Shown: positions 28,271-36,935 of the stretch, in pieces | Layout: each line of letters begins with the position of its first letter | Position numbering within the stretch: the stretch's first letter is position 1 | Assembly: GCF_010548275.1 (NCBI RefSeq) | Contig: NZ_JAAGLT010000001.1 | Span: forward strand, 806,001 to 870,000 | Direction of reading: 5' to 3' | DNA length: 64,000 nt | DNA from: Streptomyces sp. SID12488 | GTDB lineage: Bacteria > Actinomycetota > Actinomycetes > Streptomycetales > Streptomycetaceae | Notes under the pieces: generated by a model | Databases searched by the model: none | What the model was told of the DNA's origin: nothing | What the model saw: only the letters and a program-made list of their open reading frames with translations | Translations under genes and position numbers: made by a program

Positions 28271-28689
28271 CACGCTTCACCTGCCTCGCGCTTGACGATC
28301 CGGCACTTCATCGGCAGCTTGTGGGCTGCGCGAGTGAGGGCCTCACGGGCGATCTTCTCGTTGGGGTAGGACAGTTCGAACATGACCCGACCCGGGTGCA
28401 CGTTCGCGATCCACCACTCAGGGGAACCCTTACCGGAACCCATGCGGGTCTCGGCAGGCTTCTTGGTGAGCGGGCGGTCCGGATAGATGTTGATCCAGAC
28501 CTTGCCGCCACGCTTGATGTGGCGGGTCATCGCGATACGGGCCGCCTCGATCTGGCGGTTGGTCACGTATGCCGGCGTGACGGCCTGAATGCCGTACTCG
28601 CCGAACGAGACCGCCGTACCGCCCTTGGCCATGCCACGGCGCTTCGGGTGGTGCTGCTTGCGGTGCTTGACCCTACGGGGGATCAGCAT
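28270..28689 (-). CDS. rplP: 50S ribosomal protein L16
   Basis: A 139-residue protein: [40 protein letters not shown], and [20 protein letters not shown]. It positions A-site tRNA near the peptidyl-transferase centre. It lies five bases after rpsC. Confidence 0.98.
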   Translation of the reverse strand: MLIPRRVKHRKQHHPKRRGMAKGGTAVSFGEYGIQAVTPAYVTNRQIEAARIAMTRHIKRGGKVWINIYPDRPLTKKPAETRMGSGKGSPEWWIANVHPGRVMFELSYPNEKIAREALTRAAHKLPMKCRIVKREAGEA

Positions 28690-28694
28690 TTCGG

Positions 28695-29543
28695 TCAGGC
28701 CTCCGTTCCGGTGCTTTCAGCAGCCGGAGCGGCAGCCGCCGGAGCCTCGGCCTTGGGGGCCTCGGCAGCGGGAGCCTGCTGCGGCTTGCGGCCGCGGCCG
28801 CCACGCTCGCCACCACGGCCACCACCACGGGCCGGACGGTCGGCGGCGCCACCGGCACCGCCACGCGCCGGGCGGTTACCCGCACGGGCAGCGGCGTTGT
28901 CGGCGCGGACCTCGGCGATGTTCTTGACGTCGCCCTTGTAGATCCAGACCTTCACACCGATACGGCCGAAGGTCGTCTTGGCCTCGAAGAAGCCGTAGTC
29001 CACGTTCGCGCGGAGCGTGTGCAGGGGCACACGGCCCTCGCGGTAGAACTCCGAGCGGGACATCTCGGCGCCGCCGAGACGGCCACCACACTGGATCTTG
29101 ATGCCCTTGGCGCCGGCCTTCATCGTCGACTGCATGCTCTTACGCATGGCGCGACGGAAGGAGACGCGGGAGGACAGCTGCTCGGCGACGGCCTGAGCGA
29201 CCAGCTGAGCATCGAGCTCGGGGTTCTTGACCTCGAGGATGTTGAGCTGGACCTGCTTCTTGGTCAGCTTCTCCAGGTCGCCGCGGATACGGTCGGCCTC
29301 GGCGCCACGGCGGCCGATGACGATGCCCGGACGCGCGGTGTGGATGTCGACGCGGACGCGGTCACGGGTGCGCTCGATCTCAACCTTCGAGATGCCGGCG
29401 CGCTCCATGCCGGACGTCATCATCCGACGGATGGCGACGTCTTCACCGACGTAGTCCTTGTACAGCTTGTCGGCGTACCACCGGGACTTGAAGTCCGTGG
29501 TGATGCCGAGCCGGAACCCATGCGGGTTAACCTTCTGGCCCAT
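28695..29543 (-). CDS. rpsC: 30S ribosomal protein S3
   Basis: A 282-residue protein. [20 protein letters not shown], the KH domain ([20 protein letters not shown]) and the S3 C-terminal domain ([20 protein letters not shown]) are standard; it shapes the mRNA entry tunnel. After about residue 220 there is an added tail of some 60 residues, first RG/GG-rich ([15 protein letters not shown]) and then Ala/Pro/Glu-rich, absent from E. coli S3. Confidence 0.98.
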   Translation of the reverse strand: MGQKVNPHGFRLGITTDFKSRWYADKLYKDYVGEDVAIRRMMTSGMERAGISKVEIERTRDRVRVDIHTARPGIVIGRRGAEADRIRGDLEKLTKKQVQLNILEVKNPELDAQLVAQAVAEQLSSRVSFRRAMRKSMQSTMKAGAKGIKIQCGGRLGGAEMSRSEFYREGRVPLHTLRANVDYGFFEAKTTFGRIGVKVWIYKGDVKNIAEVRADNAAARAGNRPARGGAGGAADRPARGGGRGGERGGRGRKPQQAPAAEAPKAEAPAAAAPAAESTGTEA

Positions 29544-29890
29544 TACCGGGTTCCTTCCTTGCTGCTGACGACCACGGTGATGTGGCTGGTCCGCTTGCGG
29601 ATCCGGTAGGCGCGGCCCTGGGCACGCGGACGGAACCGCTTCAGGGTCGGACCCTCGTCGACGTACGCCTCAGTGATGACGAGGCTGCCGGCGTCGGTGT
29701 GGTCGTAGTTGTGCGCGGCGTTGGCGATGGCGCTGTCAAGCACCTTGCCGACCGGCACGCTCGCGGCCTGCGCGGCGAAACGCAGGACCGCCTGAGCCTC
29801 CGTGGCATCCATGCCACGGATAAGGTCCACCACGCGGCGGGCCTTCATGGGCGTAACGCGGATGTACCGCGCCTGGGCCCTGGCTTCCAT
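29543..29890 (-). CDS. rplV: 50S ribosomal protein L22
   Basis: A 115-residue protein from ATG 29888-29890 ([20 protein letters not shown]). Its beta hairpin ([20 protein letters not shown]) lines the exit tunnel and is the site of some macrolide resistance changes; nothing abnormal is seen in it. A 12-codon upstream extension was rejected as non-conserved. The stop overlaps the rpsC start. Confidence 0.97.
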   Translation of the reverse strand: MEARAQARYIRVTPMKARRVVDLIRGMDATEAQAVLRFAAQAASVPVGKVLDSAIANAAHNYDHTDAGSLVITEAYVDEGPTLKRFRPRAQGRAYRIRKRTSHITVVVSSKEGTR

Positions 29891-29932
29891 GGTTGTCCTT
29901 CCAGTGTCTGTCATGGTCGATTCCACCCCGCG

Positions 29933-30214
29933 TTAGCGGCGCTTCGACTTCCGGTCGTCCTTGACGTGACCCCGGAAGGTGCGCGTCGGCGAGAACTCGC
30001 CGAGCTTGTGGCCGACCATCGACTCGGTGACAAACACCGGGATGTGGGTCTTGCCGTTGTGCACCGCGATCGTGTGGCCCAGCATGGCCGGGATGATCAT
30101 CGAGCGACGGGACCAGGTCTTGATGACGTTCTTGGAACCGGCTTCGTTCTGTACGTCCACCTTCTTGATGAGGTGGTCGTCGACGAAGGGCCCCTTCTTG
30201 AGACTGCGCGGCAT
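29933..30214 (-). CDS. rpsS: 30S ribosomal protein S19
   Basis: A 93-residue protein, [20 protein letters not shown] through [20 protein letters not shown]. It binds 16S helix 42 in the head with S13. It lies 12 bases after rplB and 42 bases before rplV. Confidence 0.98.
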   Translation of the reverse strand: MPRSLKKGPFVDDHLIKKVDVQNEAGSKNVIKTWSRRSMIIPAMLGHTIAVHNGKTHIPVFVTESMVGHKLGEFSPTRTFRGHVKDDRKSKRR

Positions 30215-30226
30215 CTAAACCCGCTC

Positions 30227-31063
30227 CTAGCGCTTCTTGTTCGTCTTGCGGCGGCGGACGATGTACTTGTTCGAAGCCTTCTTCGGCGAACGAGTACGAC
30301 CCTCCTTCTGACCCCACGGCGAGACCGGGTGACGTCCACCGGAGGTCTTGCCTTCACCACCACCGTGCGGGTGGTCAACCGGGTTCATCGCCACACCGCG
30401 GACGGTCGGGCGGACGCCCAGCCAGCGCTTACGGCCGGCCTTGCCCCAGTTGATGTTGCTCTGCTCGGCGTTGCCGACCTCGCCGACCGTGGCGCGGCAG
30501 CGCTGATCGACCAGACGGATCTCGCCGGAGGGCATACGAAGGTGGGCCATCGTGCCCTCCTTCGCCAGCAGCTGCACCGAGGCACCGGCGGAGCGGGCGA
30601 ACTTGGCGCCGCCACCGGGTCGGATCTCGATCGCGTGGATCGTGGTACCGACCGGGATGTTGCGGAGCGCCAGGTTGTTGCCCGGCTTGATGTCGGCCCC
30701 GGGACCGTTCTCGACGCGGTCACCCTGCGACAGGTTGCGGGGCGCGATGATGTAGCGCTTCTCGCCGTCCGCGTAGTGCAGCAGCGCGATGCGCGCGGTG
30801 CGGTTGGGGTCGTACTCGATGTGCGCGACCTTCGCCGGCACGCCGTCCTTGTCATGGCGACGGAAGTCGATGACGCGGTAGGCGCGCTTGTGTCCGCCAC
30901 CCTGGTGGCGAACGGTCACACGACCGGAATTGTTACGGCCGCCCTTGCTGTGCAGGGGGCGAACCAGCGACTTCTCCGGCGTGGACCGCGTGACCTCGAC
31001 GAAGTCGGCGACGCTGGAGCCACGGCGGCCCGGCGTAGTCGGCTTGTACTTGCGGATTCCCAT
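30227..31063 (-). CDS. rplB: 50S ribosomal protein L2
   Basis: A 278-residue protein ([20 protein letters not shown]). The conserved histidine-bearing loop [20 protein letters not shown] near the peptidyl-transferase centre is intact. It is essential for subunit association. It lies 38 bases after rplW. Confidence 0.98.
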   Translation of the reverse strand: MGIRKYKPTTPGRRGSSVADFVEVTRSTPEKSLVRPLHSKGGRNNSGRVTVRHQGGGHKRAYRVIDFRRHDKDGVPAKVAHIEYDPNRTARIALLHYADGEKRYIIAPRNLSQGDRVENGPGADIKPGNNLALRNIPVGTTIHAIEIRPGGGAKFARSAGASVQLLAKEGTMAHLRMPSGEIRLVDQRCRATVGEVGNAEQSNINWGKAGRKRWLGVRPTVRGVAMNPVDHPHGGGEGKTSGGRHPVSPWGQKEGRTRSPKKASNKYIVRRRKTNKKR

Positions 31064-31101
31064 TTCTCAGTCCTCGTCCGATATCGGACGATCCGACCCG
31101 C

Positions 31102-31521
31102 TTACGCGGCCGGACCGCCGAAGATGTCGATACGGTCGCCCTCGGCGAGGGTCACGATCGCGCGCTTGGTGTCAGCACGCTTACCGAAACCGCTCTTGGT
31201 GCGCTTGCGCTTGCCGATGCGGTTGATCGTGTTGACCCCGGTGACCTTGACCGAGAAGACCGCCTGGACGGCCTGCTTGATCTGGGTCTTGTTGGTGCCG
31301 GGAGCGACGATGAACGTGTACTTGTTCTCGTCGATGAGCGCGTAGCTCTTCTCGGACACGACCGGCTTCAGCAGGACGTCACGGGGGTCCGTGTACGACT
31401 TGCTGACCGGCGTGACGACGGTGTTCTTGCCTTCGGCCTCGTGACGCTTCGCCTTGGCGACGCGCGCGGCCTTGGCGGCCTTGGCCGCCTTGGAGGCAAT
31501 GGCGGGGTGACGGATCGCCAT
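31102..31521 (-). CDS. rplW: 50S ribosomal protein L23
   Basis: A 139-residue protein. The first 40 residues are an Ala/Lys-rich extension ([20 protein letters not shown]). The L23 core begins [20 protein letters not shown] and ends [17 protein letters not shown]. It docks trigger factor and SRP at the tunnel exit. Its start overlaps the rplD stop by one base. Confidence 0.97.
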   Translation of the reverse strand: MAIRHPAIASKAAKAAKAARVAKAKRHEAEGKNTVVTPVSKSYTDPRDVLLKPVVSEKSYALIDENKYTFIVAPGTNKTQIKQAVQAVFSVKVTGVNTINRIGKRKRTKSGFGKRADTKRAIVTLAEGDRIDIFGGPAA

Positions 31522-32177
31522 CAGACCTCGCTCCCTTCGGTGTCAGTGGCCTTGGGGCCGGACACGAAGGACTCGAAAGCGGCCTGGGTGAAGACCACGT
31601 CGTCCGAGACGAGAACGTCGTACGTGTTCAGCTGGCCCGGGTCCAGGATGTGCACCTGGGGCAGGTTGCGGGCAGAAAGCAGCCCGGCCTCGTCGGAGCG
31701 CTCGATGACCAGGAGCACGTTCTTGCGCTCGCTGACCTTGCCGAGGAAGCTCTTCGCGGCCTTGGTGGAAGGCGTGTCGCCCTCGATCACGCCGGTGATG
31801 ACGTGGATTCGAGCGTTGCGGGCCCGGTCGGTGAGGGCGTGGCGCAGGGCCGCGGCCTTCATCTTCTTCGGGGTCCGCTGCGAGTAGTCACGCGGCTGCG
31901 GGCCGTGGACGACGCCACCGCCTGCGAACTGCGGCGCACGGGTCGAACCCTGACGGGCGCGGCCGGTGCCCTTCTGACGGTAGGGCTTCCTACCGCCACC
32001 ACGGACCTCGGCGCGGGTCTTGGTCTTGTGCGTGCCCTGACGGGCAGCGGCCAGCTGTGCGACGACGACCTGGTGAAGCAGCGGGATGCTGATCTTCTCT
32101 ACGCCGAAGATCTCCGCGGGGAGCTCGACGCTTCCGGTTGTCTCGCCAGCGGGCGAAAGGATGTCAACAGTGCTCAT
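31521..32177 (-). CDS. rplD: 50S ribosomal protein L4
   Basis: A 218-residue protein from ATG 32175-32177 ([20 protein letters not shown]). The extended loop reaching the exit tunnel ([20 protein letters not shown]) is present. In E. coli L4 controls the S10 operon; whether that happens here is not visible. Seven bases separate it from rplC; a 34-codon upstream open extension overlaps rplC and was rejected. Confidence 0.98.
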   Translation of the reverse strand: MSTVDILSPAGETTGSVELPAEIFGVEKISIPLLHQVVVAQLAAARQGTHKTKTRAEVRGGGRKPYRQKGTGRARQGSTRAPQFAGGGVVHGPQPRDYSQRTPKKMKAAALRHALTDRARNARIHVITGVIEGDTPSTKAAKSFLGKVSERKNVLLVIERSDEAGLLSARNLPQVHILDPGQLNTYDVLVSDDVVFTQAAFESFVSGPKATDTEGSEV

Positions 32178-32184
32178 CGGTACC

Positions 32185-32829
32185 TCAGGCCCCCTTGGCC
32201 GCGGTGCGGACCAGGACGAGGCCGCCGTTCGGACCAGGAATCGCGCCCTTGATGAGCAGCAGACCCTTCTCCGCGTCAACGGCGTGGACGGTCAGGTTCT
32301 GGGTGGTGACCCGCTCGTTACCCATGCGGCCCGCCATGCGCATGCCCTTGAAGACACGGCCAGGGGTGGCACAGCCACCGATGGAGCCGGGAGAGCGGTG
32401 CTTGCGCTGGACACCGTGGCCGGCGCCGAGACCATGGAAGTTGTGACGCTTCATGACACCGGCGAAGCCCTTGCCCTTGCTGTTGCCGGTCACATCCACC
32501 TTGACGCCGGCCTCGAAGGTCTCGGCGGTGATCTCCTGGCCGAGGGTGTACTCGCTGGCACCAGCGGTACGGATCTCGACGAGGTGGCGGCGGGGGGTGA
32601 CGTCAGCCTTGGCGAAGTGACCCTTGAGGGGCTTGTTCACCTTGCGAGGGTCAATCTCGCCGAAGGCGATCTGGACCGACTCGTAGCCGTCGGAGTCATT
32701 CGTACGGACCTGGGTCACGACGTTCGGACCGGCCTTGACGACGGTGACGGGAACAACACGGTTGTTCTCGTCCCACACCTGCGTCATGCCGAGCTTCTCG
32801 CCCAGGATGCCCTTGATCTGCTTAGCCAT
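32185..32829 (-). CDS. rplC: 50S ribosomal protein L3
   Basis: A 214-residue protein: [20 protein letters not shown], the central finger [20 protein letters not shown] with the conserved Gln in [13 protein letters not shown], and [15 protein letters not shown]. It is an early 50S assembly protein. It follows rpsJ by 17 bases. Confidence 0.98.
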   Translation of the reverse strand: MAKQIKGILGEKLGMTQVWDENNRVVPVTVVKAGPNVVTQVRTNDSDGYESVQIAFGEIDPRKVNKPLKGHFAKADVTPRRHLVEIRTAGASEYTLGQEITAETFEAGVKVDVTGNSKGKGFAGVMKRHNFHGLGAGHGVQRKHRSPGSIGGCATPGRVFKGMRMAGRMGNERVTTQNLTVHAVDAEKGLLLIKGAIPGPNGGLVLVRTAAKGA

Positions 32830-32846
32830 TCTCAGATCACCGTCCC

Positions 32847-33155
32847 CTAGAGCTTGATCTCGATGTCGACACCGGCCGGGAGGTCGAGTCGCATCAAAGA
32901 GTCAACGGTCTTGGGCGTCGGGTCGAGAATGTCGATCAGGCGCTTGTGCGTGCGCATCTCGAAGTGCTCCCGCGAGTCCTTGTACTTGTGCGGGGACTTG
33001 ATGACGCAGTACACGTTCTTCTCAGTGGGCAGCGGCACCGGGCCCGCGACCGACGCACCAGTGCGTGTCACCGTCTCGACGATCTTCTTCGCCGAGGAAT
33101 CGATGACCTCGTGGTCGTAGGCCTTGAGCCGGATGCGGATCTTCTGTCCCGCCAT
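32847..33155 (-). CDS. rpsJ: 30S ribosomal protein S10 / NusE
   Basis: A 102-residue protein ([20 protein letters not shown] to [15 protein letters not shown]) with the NusB/NusG-binding surface. It is the first gene of the S10 operon. Its leader carries a 25-base element that is identical in the rpsL leader. Confidence 0.98.
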   Translation of the reverse strand: MAGQKIRIRLKAYDHEVIDSSAKKIVETVTRTGASVAGPVPLPTEKNVYCVIKSPHKYKDSREHFEMRTHKRLIDILDPTPKTVDSLMRLDLPAGVDIEIKL

Positions 33156-33648
33156 GGCTACTCAGTAGTCCTGTCTCTTCGTACGCTCTGGAACCCGGTG
33201 TTCCGTACTCACTTCGTCGTCCTGCTTGTCCGACCCACGCGGTCGGGTGTGTCGCGCTCTCACCGACACAGATGTCCCATATGAGACGTCCCTGCACGGG
33301 AAGCACGGCCCTTCCGGAACCGCGGGCCGGGGGCGACTGCGTCAAATTCTCCTGACGCGAACCCACCGGGCGCCTGGCCGGTGCCGCACTGACGCTTCCC
33401 GAAAGATTCCCGTACGTCCGCCCCAGCGCTGCCTTACGACAGATTGGGCGACGAGTACTGTGGGACTCGCTTTCGGTCCTCCCGGCGGGAGGCGCGCAGC
33501 ATCGACAACTCGACCGAGCAACTCGGACAGTCTGCCATACGGGGCAGCGCCTCCGCCAATCGAGCCGGAGAGAATACCCCCAGGGTGACGAAGGTCAAAC
33601 GCGCACGGCGCGTGTCCCCCGGTCGGCGGCATCGGCCATGATTCCGGT
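33156..33648. other. 493-base region upstream of the S10 operon
   Basis: It holds the S10 operon promoter and leader (minus strand) and the upstream side of the gene at 33649. The leader contains the shared element at 33230-33254. CATGAT at 33637-33642, six bases ahead of the GTG at 33649, could be a leaderless -10 site for the divergent gene. No coding frame is convincing. Confidence 0.5.
33230..33254 (-). promoter_or_regulatory. Leader element of rpsJ, identical to one in the rpsL leader
   Basis: Read on the minus strand, this 25-base element begins CGACACACCC and ends with CCGACCGCGTGGGTCGG, which folds as a six-pair hairpin (CCGACC/GGTCGG) with a 5-base loop. It ends 75 bases before the rpsJ ATG. 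The same 25 bases occur at 46733-46757, 50 bases before rpsL. The flanks of the two copies differ. Confidence 0.8.
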
Positions 33649-34350
33649 GTGACGCACGACATGGACCTGAACGAGGCGGCAGCCCGCCTGGAATCGCACA
33701 TACGGGCCTGGCGGGCGGAGGGCCTGCAGGTCTCGGACGTCCTCTGGTCACGGGACGCGGGCGCCCTGGCCGTACAAATCGAGTCCCCGTCCCGGCAGGT
33801 CCAGCTCACCGTGGAACTGCACGGAGCCGGCCGGGCGCGAGTCTTCTTCCTCTCGGCGGCCGAGCCTGTCGGAGAACGCCACCGGGTCTCGTCCCTCGAC
33901 GCGTGGAGCGCGCTGCTGACGCAATCGGTGGCCCGCGCGTCCCGCGTACGCCTGGTACAGGCCCGCCTGCTGACCAGTACCTGTACGACCGGCTGGCTGG
34001 ACTGGATCCACGGCGAGCTGTGGCTGCTCCCCGAGGGCCTGCTGCGCATCCGCAGCGGTCTGCTGACGACACTGGTGAACTCCGGAGGCTCCGGTCTGAC
34101 CACACGGGACCCGTACCGGCTCATCGCCCACGACGCGGAGACCGTCCTGGCCGCCCATCCCACGAACAAGGTGATCTCGTTCGCGGGGATGGGCGCGGCG
34201 CGCCTGCACGGCGGGGTGACCACCTCCGGTCTGGAGGTGGTCATGACGGACGGCACCCACCACAAACTCCTGTGGCCGTCCTGGGACCCGGCCCGGCGAC
34301 TACTGCGGGAGCGTTTGCTGCCCCTGCTGGGAGCACGGCTCACTCACTGA
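33649..34350 (+). CDS. Hypothetical protein
   Basis: A 233-residue soluble protein starting at GTG (THDMDLNEAAARLESHIRAW). There is no signal peptide, membrane helix or catalytic motif I can recognise. The central half is rich in Leu/Arg with Trp (TTGWLDWIHGELWLLPEGLL), and the C-terminus reads HHKLLWPSWDPARRLLRERL. It has normal Streptomyces codon use and stands alone, convergent with the next gene. Function unknown. Confidence 0.75.
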   Translation: MTHDMDLNEAAARLESHIRAWRAEGLQVSDVLWSRDAGALAVQIESPSRQVQLTVELHGAGRARVFFLSAAEPVGERHRVSSLDAWSALLTQSVARASRVRLVQARLLTSTCTTGWLDWIHGELWLLPEGLLRIRSGLLTTLVNSGGSGLTTRDPYRLIAHDAETVLAAHPTNKVISFAGMGAARLHGGVTTSGLEVVMTDGTHHKLLWPSWDPARRLLRERLLPLLGARLTH

Positions 34351-34390
34351 CCGGACGGTTGCGTACGACCTCGGTGACGTCGTACGACGG

Positions 34391-35224
34391 TCAGCGCACG
34401 TCGATGTAGTCCTGGCCGCTGGTCGCGGTGCCGGTCACGGCGTTGCCGTAGAACATCCACCGGAAGTCCCCGTCGGTGGAGGCCGTGACCTGGGTGCGGA
34501 GGGCACCCGCGCTGTTGGTGGTGACCCACTTGAGCGTCTTGAAGGCGGACGCGCCCTTGGCGCGGAACTGGAGTCTCACGCTGGCGCCGGCGTAGGGGCC
34601 GTTCTTGTGGGTGGTCCAGTTCGCCCGGGTGAGCTTGCCGGCGACGGTGATCTTCTTGCCCTTGGCGACCGGCTCGGGGGTGGCGTCGGCGACTGTGAGA
34701 TTCGCGGCGCGTCGGAGGGGAACGGTTCCCGGCCTCGACTCACGCTCCTCGGCCTGGAGGTTGCCATTGGCCTTGAACAGCATGAGGTGCAAGGCGATCT
34801 TCCACTTTGTGGCGTCGCTGTTGGAGTCGACTTCGTAGTGCGTCGGATCGGGATCGATACGGAGGTGACCCTCACAACGGGCCTTCCGGGAGCTGAGCTC
34901 GTAGCAGGTGAGACTGCCCAGCCCCACGTAGTTGTGCCCATAGTTGGCCAGGCTTCCCCGGTAAAGGAAGGGGGACACGTCCCAGCGGAACGGATCGGCC
35001 GTGCTGTACCCGGCAGGCAGGGTCACGTAGAGGCTGACGGGCGGTTCCACCACCCTCGAAGTGCCGACAACGATCGGCTTGTTGTCGTTGATGACGAGGT
35101 CCGTCACGACGATGCCCGTGTCCGTCGCCTGCGCGGCCGGCGCGTTGAGCACCGAGAGCGCGAGGGCTCCGGCTGTCGCGATCACTGCGACGGTACGTCT
35201 TCGGCCCCGTATACCTGCGTTCAT
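34391..35224 (-). CDS. Secreted protein with C-terminal beta-sandwich-like domain, unknown function
   Basis: A 277-residue protein. ATG 35222-35224 has an AAGAAGG site five bases upstream and gives a Sec signal peptide: RGRRRTVAVIATAGALALSV with cleavage after APAAQA. The mature part has a beta-rich domain with two Cys (TCYELSSRKARCEG) that probably form a disulfide. The last 100 residues (KGKKITVAGKLTRANWTTHK, LQFRAKGASAFKTLKWVTTN) look like the bacterial Ig-like domains often found in actinobacterial exoproteins. No enzyme motif is visible. Confidence 0.8.
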   Translation of the reverse strand: MNAGIRGRRRTVAVIATAGALALSVLNAPAAQATDTGIVVTDLVINDNKPIVVGTSRVVEPPVSLYVTLPAGYSTADPFRWDVSPFLYRGSLANYGHNYVGLGSLTCYELSSRKARCEGHLRIDPDPTHYEVDSNSDATKWKIALHLMLFKANGNLQAEERESRPGTVPLRRAANLTVADATPEPVAKGKKITVAGKLTRANWTTHKNGPYAGASVRLQFRAKGASAFKTLKWVTTNSAGALRTQVTASTDGDFRWMFYGNAVTGTATSGQDYIDVR

Positions 35225-35251
35225 GCACACCTTCTTCTGGCAGTTACTCGA

Positions 35252-35440
35252 TCAACTGCCGGAAGCGTACGAGATGAACTCGGCCCAGGTGGTGGGGGCG
35301 AGGGTGAGGCGGGGGCCCTGGGTGGCTTTGGAGTCGCGGATGTGGACGGCACCGGGGGCTGTGGCTATCTCGACGCAGTCACTGGGGTTGCTGCTGTCGC
35401 TGTAACTGCTCTTGAACCAGTTGAGTTCCGTGGCGCTCAT
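35252..35440 (-). CDS. DUF397 domain protein
   Basis: A 62-residue protein of the DUF397 family, very abundant in Streptomyces: NWFKSSYSDSSNPSDCVEIA, VHIRDSKATQGPRLTLAPTT WAEF. These small proteins are almost always encoded directly after an XRE regulator, as here (ATGA overlap with the gene at 35437-36300). They probably act as partners or modulators of that regulator (family knowledge, mechanism unclear). Confidence 0.93.
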   Translation of the reverse strand: MSATELNWFKSSYSDSSNPSDCVEIATAPGAVHIRDSKATQGPRLTLAPTTWAEFISYASGS

Positions 35441-36300
35441 AGTGCTCCCAGCGCTTGCTCGATGAAGGCCAGCGACTCCCCCGGGGAGAGCGCCTGAGTC
35501 CGGATGATGCCATACCGCAGTTCGAGGATCTGGAGCTGCCTCGGGCTGGAGACCGGCCGTCCTCCGAACTCGTCGTCGGTGCGCCCGGCTCCCGTCCCGT
35601 CCCCGAATTTCAGCACCTGGATACGACCGCTTGTTCCCGGGTGATCCGCGCGTGCCGTCGGCATCACCTGGAACTCGACGTTCGGCAATTGGGCGATCTC
35701 CAGCAGGTGTTCGAGCTGTCGGCGCAGCACCATTGTCCCGCCGATCGGGCGTTCAAGAGTCACCTGTTCCTGGACGAAACTGAGTTCTGCAGCGGGCTCC
35801 CGCTGGAAGACGGCCTGCCGAGCCATGCGCCCGGCGACAGCCCCGTCCAGGCCCTCGACCGAGAGCTTGGGCCGCCAAGTGGCGAGCAGCGCCTGCGCAA
35901 ACTCCCGCGTCTGCAACAACCCGTGGACGTTGTGGTTGCTGTACAGCAGCATCTCAACGGCCCGGTCCTCCAATTCCTTCAGCTCACGCACCTTCTTCGG
36001 GTACTGAGCCCTCTCCACGTCCTCCATGAACGCCCGCAGGTGCCCATGCGCGTTCAGAACATCGTCGGCCCGGTCCAGGAACTCCACCCTCGGGATCCGC
36101 GCCCCGCGCTCGATCTTGCGGATCATGTCCTCGCCGTACCCCATGACTTGGGCGAAGTCGGCCACCCTCATCCCGGCCTGCTCACGGCAGAACCTGACGA
36201 GTCGCCCGACCGCCTCGATCAACGGCGCACTCTCGTCGCCGGGTTCGAGATCCCAGCCGGACTCGTCCACACCCTGGTTACCTTCGTTTTCGTTGCTCAT
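35437..36300 (-). CDS. XRE-family regulator with DUF5753 domain (WhiJ-like)
   Basis: A 287-residue protein. An acidic N-terminal tail is followed by a helix-turn-helix at about residues 30-85 (VRFCREQAGMRVADFAQVMG, EDMIRKIERGARIPRVEFLD), then a C-terminal DUF5753 region (LLYSNHNVHGLLQTREFAQA; VTLERPIGGTMVLRRQLEHL). The ATG at 36298-36300 has GGAGG nine bases upstream; a GTG two codons earlier is less well placed. The stop overlaps the DUF397 start. Such pairs often control development or antibiotic genes in Streptomyces, but no target can be inferred. Confidence 0.92.
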   Translation of the reverse strand: MSNENEGNQGVDESGWDLEPGDESAPLIEAVGRLVRFCREQAGMRVADFAQVMGYGEDMIRKIERGARIPRVEFLDRADDVLNAHGHLRAFMEDVERAQYPKKVRELKELEDRAVEMLLYSNHNVHGLLQTREFAQALLATWRPKLSVEGLDGAVAGRMARQAVFQREPAAELSFVQEQVTLERPIGGTMVLRRQLEHLLEIAQLPNVEFQVMPTARADHPGTSGRIQVLKFGDGTGAGRTDDEFGGRPVSSPRQLQILELRYGIIRTQALSPGESLAFIEQALGAL

Positions 36301-36440
36301 GCCCACCCACCTCCAACGCGCACCCGTACCCGCACGTCATCCGAGACAGCCGAGACAGAGCGAGACAAGAACCGGACAGCGCGGATACGCACAGGCGTCA
36401 CCGCACGTCAAGGCAAGCATGTTCAGCCACGCTGAGTGAC

Positions 36441-36866
36441 ATGAATCAGGAAACCGCCGATCACCGGACCCAACACCCCGGCCACATCCGCAACTTCAGC
36501 GCCCTGCTGCCGCCCACGCCCCGTGGAGCCCGGCAGGCCCGTCAGCTCGCCGTCCAGCAACTGTGCGACTGGGGACTCCCGTTGGACCCCGCGGAGCACC
36601 TCGTCGCGGAACTCGCGGCGAACGTGGTGACCCACGGGCGCGTACCGGGCCGCGATTTCAGGCTCATGCTGTACGTCATCGGCGCCACCCTCCGCATCGA
36701 GGTGACGGACACCCGGGACGACCTGCTGCCGGGGGTGCGGGAGTCGGCGCCGGACAGCGAGTCGGGGCGGGGGCTGGTGATCGTCGAGGCGCTGGCGGAC
36801 CGGTGGGGCGTGTGGCTGGGGCCGCGCCCTCGGAAGACGGTCTGGGCGGAGTGCGGGGTGGGATGA
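36441..36866 (+). CDS. ATP-binding protein, anti-sigma-factor-like HATPase
   Basis: A 141-residue GHKL-fold protein. The N box is HLVAELAANVVTHG, G1 is TDTRDD, and G2 is SGRGLVIVEALADRWGV. It lacks a phosphoacceptor His and resembles the RsbW-like ATPases that stand next to XRE/DUF397 pairs in Streptomyces. It is divergent from the XRE gene across about 140 bases, so the three genes form the usual trio. It probably binds or phosphorylates a partner rather than acting as a histidine kinase (family knowledge). Confidence 0.9.
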   Translation: MNQETADHRTQHPGHIRNFSALLPPTPRGARQARQLAVQQLCDWGLPLDPAEHLVAELAANVVTHGRVPGRDFRLMLYVIGATLRIEVTDTRDDLLPGVRESAPDSESGRGLVIVEALADRWGVWLGPRPRKTVWAECGVG

Positions 36867-36923
36867 GGGGTGGAGGGGAGCGGGAGGCGCGAAACCCTGA
36901 TGCGGCCCGGCCCGGCCGTTACC

Positions 36924-36935
36924 TACCCTGCCCGA
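36924..36935 (+). promoter_or_regulatory. -10 hexamer TACCCT placed for leaderless transcription of the GNAT gene
   Basis: TACCCT (36924-36929) is followed by six bases and the ATG at 36936, with no Shine-Dalgarno sequence. Hexamer and spacing equal those before the DUF389 gene at 9918. Confidence 0.5.

Noticed and set aside
33156..33648. Additional small genes or a tRNA in the gap upstream of rpsJ
   Set aside because: No cloverleaf, no CCA-type ending and no open frame with Streptomyces third-position bias.
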